The notes beneath the pieces are model-generated. The model was not told the origin of the DNA. It saw only the letters and a list, made by a program, of their open reading frames with translations, and did not search any database. This document shows, in pieces, positions 1-11,181 of a stretch of DNA of 64,000 nucleotides. Position numbers and translations under genes: made by a program. The first letter of the stretch is position 1. Every line of letters starts with the position of its first letter. Source of the DNA: Phoenix dactylifera (lineage: Eukaryota > Streptophyta > Magnoliopsida > Arecales > Arecaceae); contig NC_052400.1 in the NCBI RefSeq assembly GCF_009389715.1, positions 19,561,674 through 19,625,673 of the forward strand, written 5' to 3'.

Positions 1-543
1 TTGTGATCTTCTTTCTGCTTAATCACATCGGCGGTCTTATATAGATTGGCAGTGTGACAGATCAAAGCATTCGAGGATAACAAGGGCATCTGGTTGCTTG
101 ATTATAGACTGCATCAGTCCACTCAATTATGCAAGAATTACTAGATGTTGTGTTAAAGTCGATCATCGTAGCATCATTAGCGCATTTAGAAAGATGAAAG
201 TAAAGAATCTTGGCTATCTAATATTATTTGAAGTCTGCTTCTGCTCTGATCCGTGCTTAAATCAATACGGATTAACTAAAACTGCTTATTTGTGCTTGAT
301 TGTGAACAATCTAATCGTTTGTAATGCTGACATATAAAGTTCCATTCATATAATTGATTGTTCTTTCTATGTTTAACTTGCATTTCATTAGGCAATCAAA
401 TCTTTCATGGAACACTATCTTTTGAATTTCAAACTAATAAATGCTGTTTTCTGCTAATATTCCAAGTTGGCAGTTTAAATTATTACATTCCTTCATATAT
501 ATTTCCTCATATAACAACCTTAACCCTTTACGATCTATATTAG
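1..543 (+). other. Intron of the AGAMOUS-like gene
   Basis: This is AT-rich sequence with no recognisable exon, ending in an AG acceptor at 542-543. The preceding exon, which would carry the I-region, is not found here, so the intron extends beyond the left edge. Confidence 0.7.
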
Positions 544-1471
544 TATTATCAACAAGAATCATCAAAACTGCGCCAGCAAATAACCAACCTACAGAATTCA
601 AACAGGTAACGTGCATGCTTGAGCTAGCATTGTCCTTCTAGGGCTGTGGAGTTGCTGGTTCTAACGAGTCCTTCGATTTGTAGGAATTTGATGGGAGAGT
701 CTCTTGGCTCTATGAACCTTCGGGACCTGAAGCAGCTGGAGGGTAGGTTGGAAAAGGGCATAAACAAAATAAGAACTAAAAAGGTAGTCATCCAGGAAGA
801 ATACTTGCCATAAAATCTTCTGCATGCATTTGCTTCTACTTTTGCACATCTATCTGTTCTTATTGGCTGTTTTTTTATTGTGTCAGAATGAGTTGCTACT
901 TGCTGAAATTGAATACATGCAGAAAAGGGTAATGATCGAGTCTGTCTCGAGCATTTTGATTTCTCATTATTTTGTTTTGTTGTCTACAATACTTTGGTTT
1001 CATTATTTCTTAGGAGTTGGAGCTGCAAAGTGCGAACATGTACCTAAGGAACAAGGTCTACCCCCCCCCCCCCCCTCTCCCTCTCTCTCCCTCTCTCTCT
1101 CCACTTTGTGACCTCATTTAATTGAGAAGTAGCTTATGTGGAAACAGATAACCGAGAATGAGAGAGCACAGCAACAGATGAATATGTTACCCCCGACGAC
1201 TGAATATGAGGTCATGCCTCCATATGATTCAAGGAACTTCCTGCCAATGAATCTAATGCAAAGCAATCAGCATTACTCTCACCAGCAGCAGACAGCTCTC
1301 CAACTTGGGTACCAACTTGCCTTGGATCACCAAATTTCCTAACAACAATCATGCATACCATCTGCATACTGCTATCATTCCATTCCTTTGCTCCTCAATC
1401 ATTTGTTGTATTCTGTTAATAAGAGTTGCGACTAATTCATTTCATCTCATCTTTTGTTTTTGGGTAGATGA
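544..1471 (+). CDS. AG: AGAMOUS-like (C-class) MADS-box transcription factor, 3' exons only
   Basis: This is the 3' part of a floral-organ identity MADS-box factor, a nuclear DNA-binding protein that in this family specifies stamens and carpels. Exons read as 544-605, 684-783, 887-928, 1014-1055, 1148-1308 and 1468-1471. Their lengths of 62, 100, 42 and 42 nt are typical of MIKC-type genes, and all introns are GT-AG. The first four exons encode the K-box ([12 protein letters not shown], then [48 protein letters not shown]). The fifth encodes a C-terminal region with [14 protein letters not shown] and a final TALQLG, as in C-lineage AGAMOUS proteins. The last intron splits the final Gly codon, so the last exon contributes one base and then TGA (1469-1471). 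The MADS domain and I-region exons lie upstream of the window. A D-class paralogue is less likely given the C-terminal motifs. No lesion is seen. Confidence 0.88.
1060..1103. repeat. Poly-C plus CT microsatellite in AGAMOUS-like intron
   Basis: A C homopolymer is followed by a (CT)n-rich tract, starting a few bases after the splice donor at 1056-1057. It is low-complexity and likely to vary in length between individuals. Confidence 0.85.
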
Positions 1472-3650
1472 GACCAGGAAATGATCCATGATTGGTGGTT
1501 CTGCAACATCAAACCTGTAGGTGTAGAGTTGGAATACTTGAATGTAGTAGTTTGTGGTAAGTTATGTTGAGAACACTAAACAGATGATGTGGATGAAGAT
1601 TGCCCGAGTTGGGAGCCTTTCCTCCAAAAAAGACTCATAAGACAATTGGGTGCAGATTGTTATATATAAACAATTCCACTTGTATTCTCTTAACTGCATG
1701 CGTTCATATTGCAGCATATAGGACTTAAATAGTGTTTTTCTTATTTGTCGGGGTCATTAAAGATCATGTTATTTTCTTGCTTTTATTGTTGCAGGATACT
1801 CATGGGATATTAGCAATCTTAATTTCCCCTTTTTTTTTTGAGAAGTAGTAATCTTAATTTCTGAAAATCTGGATGATGAGGTTTTTCTTTTGCGCAAAAT
1901 AAGTGACGTCTGAGTACTGAGGTGGATGACAACTGTTACATTAGTCAAATTTGAAGATATCTAGGATGGGAATGCTTTGACGGTGTTCCAGTAAAATTAG
2001 GTGCACAATTTGACTTGTTAGGTTTTACAAATGGCAGTGGAATGGAGATACCGTCAACCAGGATATGGTGATGGGACAGAAGTTGGTATTTTACTTGATA
2101 ATGTATCCATCCCATCTCAGTACGCAGTTACGCAGTGTGATGATATCTCACTAGATACTTGAGAAGTTCAACATCCCTCTGTGTTGCTAGGATAAAATAT
2201 TAGTCATGACCAATGACTAATACCAACTTCAAAATTGAGAGAATGATGTTTATCTTGTTGTATTGGTTATGGAAAATGGGGTCAGCTTTTTCAGTTTTTT
2301 GAGAATCATTGTTGGTTTCCACTTGAATTCTATTTTTAATTTATTCTACCTAGTATCCCATCAAGAATAGATATTTTTATATACTATCAAAGTTTTATCC
2401 TTTAGCTATTTTTAGTTTTCTCCGTTTTGGAAAAGGATAAAATTGATATCACTATTTAAGTAACATAGGAAGGCTGCCGTCATCCTATTGGGAAAATGAA
2501 GGGTTCATGAGTTCAAAGTTCAAATGTTGTGGTGAGATGTAGTTGGCCGCCTTTTTTTTTCGGAACAAGGATACGTGGATCTAAGTCTTGTTTTTTTATG
2601 CCGTCGAGGACTCCTCCATGATTTCTTATGCAATAGAGAAATTGATCTTATATCCGCATTCTTGTCCTATAAATATTGGTAGCAAGTTATAGTGAGGGTC
2701 CGTATTTTATAAGTCCTTTGGTTTTGATCCCGGATGATAGCGAGAGAGAAAATTAGGTTAGCTTCTAGCTATAGATTTTATTAATAAAATTTTGTTTTAG
2801 TTCTCCTTCAAGTATTCTCTCTTCAATATTATTTTCTTCTTGCAATTCTCTTCGCAAATATTTTTTTCTTTAGTATTTGTTCTGGGCTGGTGCATTTGAT
2901 CTATTTTGGATAGCGTACCATTCTATAATCTTATTGTTTATGTTATTTTTTAGTGAGCTATTGTCTGTTCAGTTGAAAGTTTTCAAGCTCACAACTTAGA
3001 AATGGGTCTCAAGGAAAGCAAGTATAGAAAATAGATGTGCTAGGACTATATTTTTGCCTATTGCTGCTGAAATCTGGCCCGACCTCGTGTCGAGCAGGCT
3101 GCAAGGTTGGAAAGCTCGACGGGTTGTCCGTTCTGGCCGGGTCGGTTTGGAGTTACTATTGGTCTTCGAGCTGCTAGGAAAGAGCTCGATGATGGTCACT
3201 CTTGGCCCAATGCTGCTGTGCCCGATCCAACCAGAAATAAAAAAAAATGCAAAAGTCCAGTTATCGCAGAGTGCCTAATAGGGACCCTCCAATACCTATA
3301 TTACATGTTCATCTTAGAGAATAGATGAGGTCTGAGATAGCGAAGTGGCAGCATGGTGGTAGGGTTAAAAAGAATTTACCCAGAGGGCTCTCAAGTGTGC
3401 TTTATATAGGTGAGGGCTGGCATCCGTTATCGAGCAAATCGAGTGTATATATTAGTTGTTACGGTAACAACCCGCTCATCTCGCATGAGGATCACGACCA
3501 TATGATTCAGCCATGTAGATAGTTTGCACGTTGTACATGCAAGAAAACTATTCACGATCGTGAGCCGAGCTGTTATCACCTGGAAGAGAGTTCGAAATTT
3601 GAATGACTCTCTATGCACCTTATATGTCGGCCGCGTGGCAGGCTCTCAAT
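1472..3650. other. 3' UTR and AT-rich intergenic DNA
   Basis: The first few hundred bases after the stop codon are probably the 3' UTR of the AGAMOUS-like gene. No poly(A) site could be fixed with confidence. The rest is AT-rich with no open frame resembling a known protein. A GC-richer patch at about 3060-3240 has short open frames on both strands but no recognisable domain. Confidence 0.5.
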
Positions 3651-3739
3651 GGCCGGCATGTGGCTATATAGTGAGCTCGTATTAGTCGGTTTGCCATGTT
3701 AGCTGTGACCAATTTCAAGATGCCTCATTGCCCACACTG

Positions 3740-4232
3740 AGTTCTGATATGAAACACTGGTGCGGGCTTCGTCATCCGGGGCCCAGACTCTAGGGTAATT
3801 GCGGCTGGGGGTTGCCACCTGTTCGACACCTCAATATCAGGAGTAGAGCTGAGAGCGGTATGGTCTAACCTGCGGTATGTTTGGCGTGCTTTGCAAGGGA
3901 GAGATGTCCTCTTAGAGGGGAACTCTGCGATGGTGATTAGATGTTATGAAGGTCTTGAGGGGGAGGGGGGTCGGTGCTTACCACCCCTTGCTGAGAGATA
4001 TCTGGGTTATAGCTTGTGACGGGTTGAAGATTCAGGTAAAGCATGTATTCAGAGAGGCCAATAGAGCGGCGGATTGGATGGCTTCTTTTATTGCCAACCA
4101 TTCAGGAGAGCTCCTGTGGGAGGAAGAGGCGGATTTGCCAGGCGATTTCCGTAAAGTTTTGTTTTTTGATTTTTTTTTTTGTATCCATACACGTTATGTA
4201 TGATACTTCTGTTTTCAGCCAAAAAAAAAAAA
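3740..4232 (+). mobile_element. 5'-truncated LINE copy: RNase H-like 3' end of ORF2 and poly(A) tail
   Basis: Translation from about 3757 gives GAGFVIRGPDSRVIAAGG, GVELRAVWSNLRYVWRAL and LLEGNSAMVIRCYEGLEG. After a frame change it continues as GLKIQVKHVFREANRAADWM and finishes with a CIHTRYV-like terminus before TGA at 4201-4203. This is the RNase H-like domain (RVT_3 type) that closes ORF2 of many plant L1-type LINEs. The frame break falls in a G-rich run at about 3957-3971, so the copy is dead. A 12-nt A-tract (4221-4232) ends the element. GGCCGGC follows the tail at 4233-4239 and also occurs at 3651-3657, a possible 7-bp target duplication, but coding similarity is clear only from about 3757, so the 5' edge is uncertain. 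Confidence 0.75.
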
Positions 4233-4239
4233 GGCCGGC

Positions 4240-5259
4240 TAATTCAGCAGATAATTTTAACAATTCAAATTTTTGATGGAGATGGGCTGCAGCTTGTGGT
4301 AATCGGTTGTTTGGTCAAACGCAGAGGGTGAGGAGATGCGCACATCTCATTGCCTGAACGTGAGAATTTTATCCGTCTCAAATTGACGTATTCGTGAGCG
4401 CTGGCAGAAACTTTGGGTCGAGATGCTAAGATAATAGTCCCATGTGACGCTCATCAGTGTAATCTTATAACTTTTTTCCTTTGTAAGATTCTTCCATATT
4501 CTGTCAAATTCCACAAAAAGTTTATAACAAAAGATCTATATTTCTTTTCTGAGCAAAACAAAACTATATTTTTTATGTGTAACATATATATAATTTTTAA
4601 ATTTAAAACATATTAGTATGATATGACTGAGGTTTTATTCCGATATTCTTATAATGTACAACAGTGAATATTTATAAACACATGTTATTTACTTTTTCCA
4701 CATTGTTTTATGTTTCTGTTGGTAATATAATTTTTTATTTCAAAATCATTTTAATTCATGGGATTTTAAAGCTTTGAAAGAAAAATTAATTTTTCCAAGA
4801 AGCTCGTAAACATTGTTGAAAAGAAAATATTATTAATTTTTCACTAGGCTCTTGCAAAGCTACTGGATTCCGAACAGTTAGGTTAGTGAGAAAATGACCT
4901 GCCTCTTTTTCATGCTCAAATAGCATTGAATGGAAGAATAAGTTAGAGCCATCACTATCGAGGTGACTCAATATGTTCTGTCCCAAGTTAGATTCAATAG
5001 AAGCTCGCCCTCTTTGAATGCCCCTAAACCCCCCCTTATTCTTCAAGAAGGCAGGTTTTGATCTCAACTTTCTTTTACAGTACTCCAATTACTAATGCTG
5101 CGAAGGCCGAGGCTTTTACTAAGTTTTTTCTTTCTTTTTTAAGATATTCTCATGATTTGAATAAGGCTTTTACTAGTATTTGCAAGTGCACAATACCGGC
5201 AAAAATTAAGAGCAAAGACCGAAAATAGAAGGTGATGTAGCCTAAATCTCACCTTTCTG
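4240..5259. other. AT-rich intergenic DNA, nothing recognised
   Basis: No gene is supported. A 100-codon minus-strand open frame at 4786-5088 has no convincing homology. Confidence 0.5.
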
Positions 5260-6075
5260 TTACGGAACGACACGTGATAAGCATTGCGAAAAATTTGAGT
5301 TGAAAAGAAATTAAATTCTTGGTGGGATCTAAATAAGGAAAGAGATTATGGAAGATTTGAATTCTAATAGGATCCTGACAAAGAAGAAGAATATAACAAT
5401 TTCTTGACTTTTGCTTCTAAATCGTAACGAATCCATGCTCCCTCATCTATATAAACAGAGCTAAAGAATCCCAAAGGTAAGAGACAGGCGGCGAGAGGCT
5501 TCCAAGCTTCCATGATAAGAGGCTCATAATCTCTCATTGCAAGGCCTCCCAACATCTCGAAGGCCGAGCCTTTGACGGCTAAACTTCAAATGGCTGAGCC
5601 TCCAACAGTCAAGTTTCTGATCACCGAGCCTCTTACAACTAAGCTCCCAATCACTGAGCCTCTGATGGTCAAGCTCCCGATCACCAAGCCTCCGATGGCT
5701 AAGCTCCCGATTGTCAAGCCTCTTACAACTAGATGATTGAGCCTTCGACGACTAAACCCTTGATCGTTGAGCCTCATCGAGGTTCCAACAGCCAAGCTTC
5801 TAATCACCGAGCCTCCGACGGCCGAGCTTCCAATCGGTAAGTCTCGAGCCGAGCACTCTGAACTGAGCAATCAAGGTCCAGCAATCCAGAGAGATCATTT
5901 TACTCTAATTTCTTCCATTATATCTTATCTTTCTATTTCTCACTGTTTTTCCAATCTGCCTAACTTAAGCATTGGAGAAAGCCTAGCAAGAGCCAATCTG
6001 GCGGGCCTTTCTCTTCTTTTTATATGCAGGTCGGCCTTTCCCCATGGCAAATTGGCTCTCCATCTTCCACCAACA
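5260..6075 (+). mobile_element. Degraded gypsy-type LTR fragment with internal minisatellite
   Basis: A TATA-like TATATAAAC lies near 5450. The sequence around 5955-6030 reads CTAACTTAAGCATTGGAG ... TATATGCAGGTCGG. It resembles the R-U5 segment of the better-preserved LTRs in this window (for example CTGACTTGAGCGTCGGAG near 12919), and a CCAACA end is present at 6070-6075. No primer-binding site or internal coding region follows, so this is a solo LTR or fragment. The left boundary is approximate. Confidence 0.45.
5560..5850. repeat. Degenerate minisatellite, about 24-30-nt unit
   Basis: The array is made of diverged copies of a unit like CTCCCGATCACCGAGCCTCC followed by GACGGCTAAG. It creates repetitive open frames on both strands (for example repeated IGSL/VIGSL on the minus strand) that are not genes. 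It sits within the probable LTR fragment. Confidence 0.75.
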
Positions 6076-8986
6076 AGGATCGAAAAGGTTGATAATAGCT
6101 CTTCATATCTCCCGATCATCGGATTATGGTTGGGTAGGATTTTCAGCATCAAGAGCTGCAAAGATGAATATGATCCCTGGGCCTAGCGATAAGTTTGCCC
6201 TACACCACTGGAATTCGACTGTGTCAGCCAAACCCCAGGATTGCCCGGCCTACAAAGGGCGAACGATATGTCACTTTATCAAGATTCGACTGGCTCTGAA
6301 TTAGGTCCCATGATGCACTTTGGGCCTTTTTTGAACAGCCCACGCAGTATCAGATGCACTCGGGCACTTTATCTTATCGAGCTATCAATATAAGCCGGGC
6401 CGTTAGCCATGCTTGACGCTTTGGAATATTAGTTAATACCTCAGGAGGAGCGCAACGCGCCTGAATGTGCGGCCCGACGCAGGTCGCTCTCGCGCCGAAT
6501 TCACCGTCTTGTGAAATGGGCTTGACTAGGGGCTCTTCAGCGTCGCCGGAGCTGACTCCGCCGTTGTCGCCTCTGCCTCCGACCCAACCCGAAACATGCG
6601 ACAGAGCGCAATTAACGTGAACCGTCGCCGGCTGCCCACCTATGAGCCTCAATTGGACCATCAATTATATTGGATATTATAAGATAGTCCATATCAAGAG
6701 TCTCGTTCGTTCGTTCGATAAAATCCATCATGACCATAAAAGGTGAAATACTCCACGCAAGCCTCTCCAGCTGCATACAAATTCCATCCAAACTTTTCTC
6801 TTCTTGGACCATTGTCACGCCAATCTTCTCTTCTTTTTTTTTTCTTTTTTTTTTTTGCTTAATGAGATTACTTTTCTCTATGTCCTTTCAGTCTTGACAA
6901 AGTTTTGATTTTTTTTTTTTTTTACATCCGAAGGTGAAGATCCCTAAAAAAAAAAAACTACAACAAGGGATCGCATTTCATGCGGCAAGAACAAAGCGGA
7001 TGCGAAAAGCCGACCTATCAGCCAGCTGATTAGTCTATCTACAAACATAAAAAAGACTAACAAGACTGCAGACTGAGTGGTCTTGTATGCGGCCAATTAT
7101 TCCGAATATGCTCTATGGTTTGAAAATAGAGAGTCCGTAATTTATTATTTTTTTGATTTTTTTGGATGTGTCCATATTAGAACGGTATGAATCATCTATT
7201 TTAGCAAAAAAAATTAAATTTTTTTAAACAACTATAGCTGAATCACCTTCAAGCCATATTAATTTAAATCCAAACTGATAGTTAAACTGCTGAAATAAGG
7301 CCACTCCATGCAGCTTGCATTCCAGCAAGCGGTGCAGAAACTGTTCAAATAAGGCCACTCCATGAGCTGAAATATTCATCTAAGTAACATGCGGATAGGC
7401 CCGAGCCTTAGGCTGCTCCAGTGTAGCCGTAGGCTCGTAGCTGCCTGCTGCCTAACGCTTATAATCCAGGCATCCAGACATCCGGCAAGCATCGAGGCGT
7501 GGCACCGTGGCTATTAGGGTTACGGCTTACGGCCTATGGGACAAGACATCTTAGCCATCTCCCATCCATAGCCCGTCTTCTCAGTTCTCCAGCCGTCCAG
7601 CGTAGCCTGTCTTCTTCATTCGACCATCCGCTGTAGTCAAGAATCCTTGATAACCAGAGTCCAGGGCCCTCTAAAGACTAAAGTTCTAAACTCTTCAGCT
7701 CTTCTTCTTTAATTCTTGAGTTCTTCCTTCCTGCTCCTCGGTCTCGGTTCCTGAGTTCCTCCGTCCTCCCCGTCGCCAACGCCGAGTTCCGAGTTCCCTT
7801 CTTTATTCTTCCGAGTTCTGACTTTTGTCCGTCGCTCGTTTGTCGTCCTCGGTTCTCACAGTCTCACTTCGCCCATTTGCCGTCCTCCCCGTTGGGCCGG
7901 CACTCGGCCGAAGAGAGTGACGAGGGATCAGGGAGGCAACGTCACCAGCGTGACGTCATCTTTTCTCCAATTCTCCTTCTTGGCCCTCCGCCCTCTCTAG
8001 GTGAGCTTCCGACTTCTGGTTTTCCAACGAAGGGGCAACTAGGCAAAGGGCTAGGCCACTCGGGATTCCGAGATCTTGGCATTTTTTTTTTTTTTTGTGC
8101 TGCCGGCAAGAAGCGGAGAAGGATTTTTTTTTTATATAATTTTTGGAGGAGGAAGAGGATTTCTTTATCAGTTTATTGGGCAACTCCTAGGCTAGATCTG
8201 CAAAATGGTGCATGTAGGGTTCACAAAAGAGTCGGATTCATGCACGCACAGGCCTGGCCTAATCCTACAACCCGACCTGATTTAGGATAGGCCAAATTTT
8301 TTTAGCCATGCATCTGGAAATTGATTTGGATTTATGTGACTCAACAACACAAAAAAGACCATCTCTAATTCTCAAAGGCTGGACTATTTTGTTATATACT
8401 GCTCGGTTTTCAAAAATTTTTGTCTAAATAGAACTGCTATTTGGCCCGGTTCAACCTGCTGCAGTGAGATCATTTTAAAAACAAAATTAACCATCTTTAT
8501 TTTGAATTCAAATAAAGGTAATATAATTTTTTTAAATATTTTATATTTATTATTTTTTATTTTTTTAAAAAAATATTTTTTATAAGCTTGTTTTAGGCCC
8601 TCTGAATGCATCGGACTATGAATCTGTCTCAAGCCTCCAAATGTACTGGGCCGCCCAGTCAAGATTGATAGCAGCGGCAGCATCATTATTTTGTTTGCTC
8701 TGCAATAAGCAGTCATTTCTCCATATTGCTCCTTCAATGCCACCTCCACACCCAACCAAAAACCCACAAAATCCAGAAAGCATATTTACGGAACTTTTTA
8801 TTTAGTTGACAAGAAAAACTACACATATTTACACATTTACTAGCAGGAACAAAAAAAAAAGAATAAGGAAAAGTGCACATTCTTATTCTTAAAGGGCGGA
8901 GGAGGAGGAAGCAGCCAAGCAGGAGAGGAAAAAAAGAAAAAAAAAATGAAAAAAAAGGTTAAAAAGAGGAGGTAAAAATACTAAAA
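6076..8986. other. Intergenic DNA, low-complexity tracts, no gene recognised
   Basis: There are poly-T/A runs around 6830-6960, a pyrimidine-rich stretch around 7560-7870 and an AT-rich patch around 8520-8590. Several short open frames (for example 7877-8290 + and 8384-8767 -) have no recognisable domain. The 3' UTR of the heat stress factor gene should occupy the last few hundred bases. Confidence 0.5.
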
Positions 8987-9923
8987 TTAAAATCCACTTC
9001 CTACCGCAAACGAGCAAGCTGGATAAACCCCTTCTCCACCGCCCGCCCCTCCGAGATCAGAACCCGGACCACCATAAACCCCCGCCGAATCAACAGTGTT
9101 GAAGAACGGATCCACACCGAACAACCCTACCCCCTCCCCGTCGAGGTCCACCGGAAACGGCTGAAACCCCCCGTCCATCCCCACCTCCACCTCCGCCGGC
9201 CCGTTCGCCTCCATCCGAAGCCTGGCCCTCTTTTCCCCTCCCTCGCTCGCCCCCATCAAACGGTGGAGCACGTCCGGGTCCCCCGCCACCTTCACCAAGA
9301 ACGCCAGCATCTGCCGCGGGCGCCGCTCCGTCTCCTGCACCCGCCGCCACATCCGCTGCACCTTCTCCTCGATCTTCTTCTGCTCCTCCTTCAGCCTCAC
9401 CACCTCCATCGCCACCCTCTCCTCCTCCTCCTCCGCCTCCTCCTTCCTTACCCTTCCTCCTCCTCCTCCTCCTCCTCCGCCGCCCCCCTTCGAGTTGCCA
9501 CAGTTTCGTCGGACGATCCGCCGGAGGAGATTCGTCTGCCCCCTTAGGAACGACGCGTGGGCGAACTCCCACCGATCCGGATCCACCTTCCGAAACCCCT
9601 GTAATCAAGATCGAAAATTTAAGCGATACGGCTCTGAAAGGTACGGTGGCGATAGAAATCGGCGAAAGGAATTGGAATTGGAGGGATGCGATCGCCGTTA
9701 CGTAGGTGTTGAGCTGGCGGACGAAGCTGGAGAAGTTGCTGTGCTTGAAGTGAGCGGGGAGAAGGGTCTGGCAGAAGACGAGAGGGTCGACCACCACGAA
9801 GCTGTTGTTCTCCTTCCCCCACGAGATCGCGGGGTCCGTCGCCGGATCGTTCACCATCCCATACGTCTTCAACACGAAGGGGGCGGCCACAAGGCCGCTT
9901 CCGTTACCGCTGCCGTCTTCCAT
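8987..9923 (-). CDS. HSFC1: Class C heat stress transcription factor (HSFC1-like)
   Basis: This is a nuclear factor that binds heat shock elements. Exon 1 is 9923-9702 (74 codons from ATG) and exon 2 is 9598-8987, giving 277 residues. The 103-nt GT-AG intron lies in phase 0 after LNTY, the conserved position inside the HSF DNA-binding domain. Residues 14-107 form that domain ([53 protein letters not shown]). A polyglycine run and an acidic stretch follow, then a short HR-A/B-type coiled coil ([18 protein letters not shown]). No aromatic-acidic AHA activation motif and no class B LFGV repressor motif in a basic context were recognised, and HR-A/B has no class A-sized insert, so class C is favoured. 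FVVVDPLVF and the sequence after it resemble HSFC1 more than HSFC2. A 315-codon frame at 9090-10037 merely reads through the intron. Confidence 0.88.
9415..9490. repeat. CTC/CCG trinucleotide tract encoding the HSF polyglycine/polyglutamate stretch
   Basis: Imperfect CTC-type triplets on the plus strand encode Gly and Glu runs of the HSF on the minus strand, just after its DNA-binding domain. The tract is likely to vary in length. It also gives spurious Leu/His-rich frames on the plus strand (for example 9263-9547). Confidence 0.8.
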
Positions 9924-10849
9924 GTCCAAATAAGGAAAATGGCGGCAATGCGAACTCACGGTCGCAACGCCAACGATGGTAAGGTTCGACGAGGTGGTTT
10001 CCTTTTCTAGCAGTCGGGTAGCGGGGTACAAAAACAAAAAAGCAAGAGGACAGGTGCCAAGGATGCGTGGACGCGTGTGGCCTCTCTGGACCGTTGGTAA
10101 AATAAATCAAAACGTAACATTTTTTTTTTCGCTTCTCCCTGTCCACTTTTTTTAACTCATATGGACACTTCATCGAACAGCACCGAAGGTTTGTAGAGAT
10201 TAACCAGTTTGTTTAAATCCATATGCTTTGGGTTCGGTGGCTAAGTTCCAGGGTTCACATCAATGCCGTGAGTGTCAGAGGCGAGGTGGTGGAACCTGAT
10301 TGCAACACGTACGTTATGGGTCAGAAGACGAAATGAAACCCCCCACCGTTCTGACCTCTGAGGCCCAGGCTGGGTCTAGCCTTGCACCCCAAACGGAGTA
10401 CGCCGTGCGCAACTGTTCAGCTGTCTACAGTTGGACTTTAAAGCTCGGGCTGATTACTGGAGTCTTGGATGTATCGAGGTGGGAGCGTTTTGTTCCGCGT
10501 GGCAGCGCAGCTAAACCCGGGGATTCTGGTCGCTCGCTTCATGCGTCATGGATGTCGCCGTCGGTGGTCGATTCAGCGATTTGGTTGTTTCGGCGACGGA
10601 ACCGGCACCAGTCGGTTAAATGAGAGCTCGGATTCGGTCGGGCTTGCGAGGCACGTGGGGCTGTGAGGTTTGCGGACCCTGCTAGACCAACTGGATGACC
10701 GCCATTTGGAACGAGCGAAACGAGAATCGGTGAAACAAAGGTTTGGGTCGGATGATATCCGTTGAAGTCCGTTTCTGGGGAATAAAAATTTAAACATCCA
10801 GATCATCTATTTTTTCGACCTATATCTAAATCTGATGCGGGATTTGCAC
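9924..10849. other. HSF upstream region
   Basis: This should hold the 5' UTR and promoter of the minus-strand HSF gene. No clear TATA box or heat shock element cluster was identified. Short open frames at 10300-10666 have no recognisable domain. Confidence 0.45.
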
Positions 10850-11029
10850 CTCGTCACCAGCAGAGCCCACACACCAGCCGAACAGCAGAAGAGAGAGTGT
10901 CCCCCAGAAGGTATTGTCCGCCTTGGGTCCGATTCGGGGGTCGAGCGTACCCGGAGCCCTCCTCACGGCGCCTCACGGTTTTGCCCCACAAAAGGCGCCT
11001 CCTTAGGGGAAGGGTGATTGAGCCCCCCA

Positions 11030-11071
11030 TTATATGGCACAGACCTTCCCGCTACACGGCCGATGTGGGAC
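11030..11071 (-). promoter_or_regulatory. USE-like motif plus TATA, snRNA-promoter-like spacing
   Basis: On the minus strand GTCCCACATCG (11071-11061) matches the plant snRNA upstream sequence element RTCCCACATCG. A TATA-like CATATAAT follows about 24 bp downstream, close to the spacing described for Pol III U6 promoters. No U6, U3, 7SL or MRP sequence is recognisable downstream, so function is unproven. Confidence 0.3.
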
Positions 11072-11181
11072 TAAATTCGGGGAACCCCCCGTAACACAGC
11101 CCCCCCAGCGGGGAGGTCCTGTGCCCAGGTCAGCTCCTTGCTGGATAGGCGGAGGGCCGAGTCCCTTCCTCTAGCGCCAAC

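Noticed and set aside
1136..1342. 68-codon frame ending [10 protein letters not shown] taken as the natural AGAMOUS-like C-terminus
   Set aside because: It reads through a good GT donor at 1309; splicing to 1468 gives the family-typical ending QLG and stop.
4786..5088. 100-codon minus-strand frame with DGSNLFFHSM, faintly like LINE ORF2
   Set aside because: The similarity is too short and it lies opposite in strand to the LINE remnant at 3740-4232.
9090..10037. 315-codon open frame on the minus strand over the HSF gene
   Set aside because: It contains HSF exon 1 but then reads through the intron and into the wrong frame of exon 2; the two-exon model keeps the whole DNA-binding domain.
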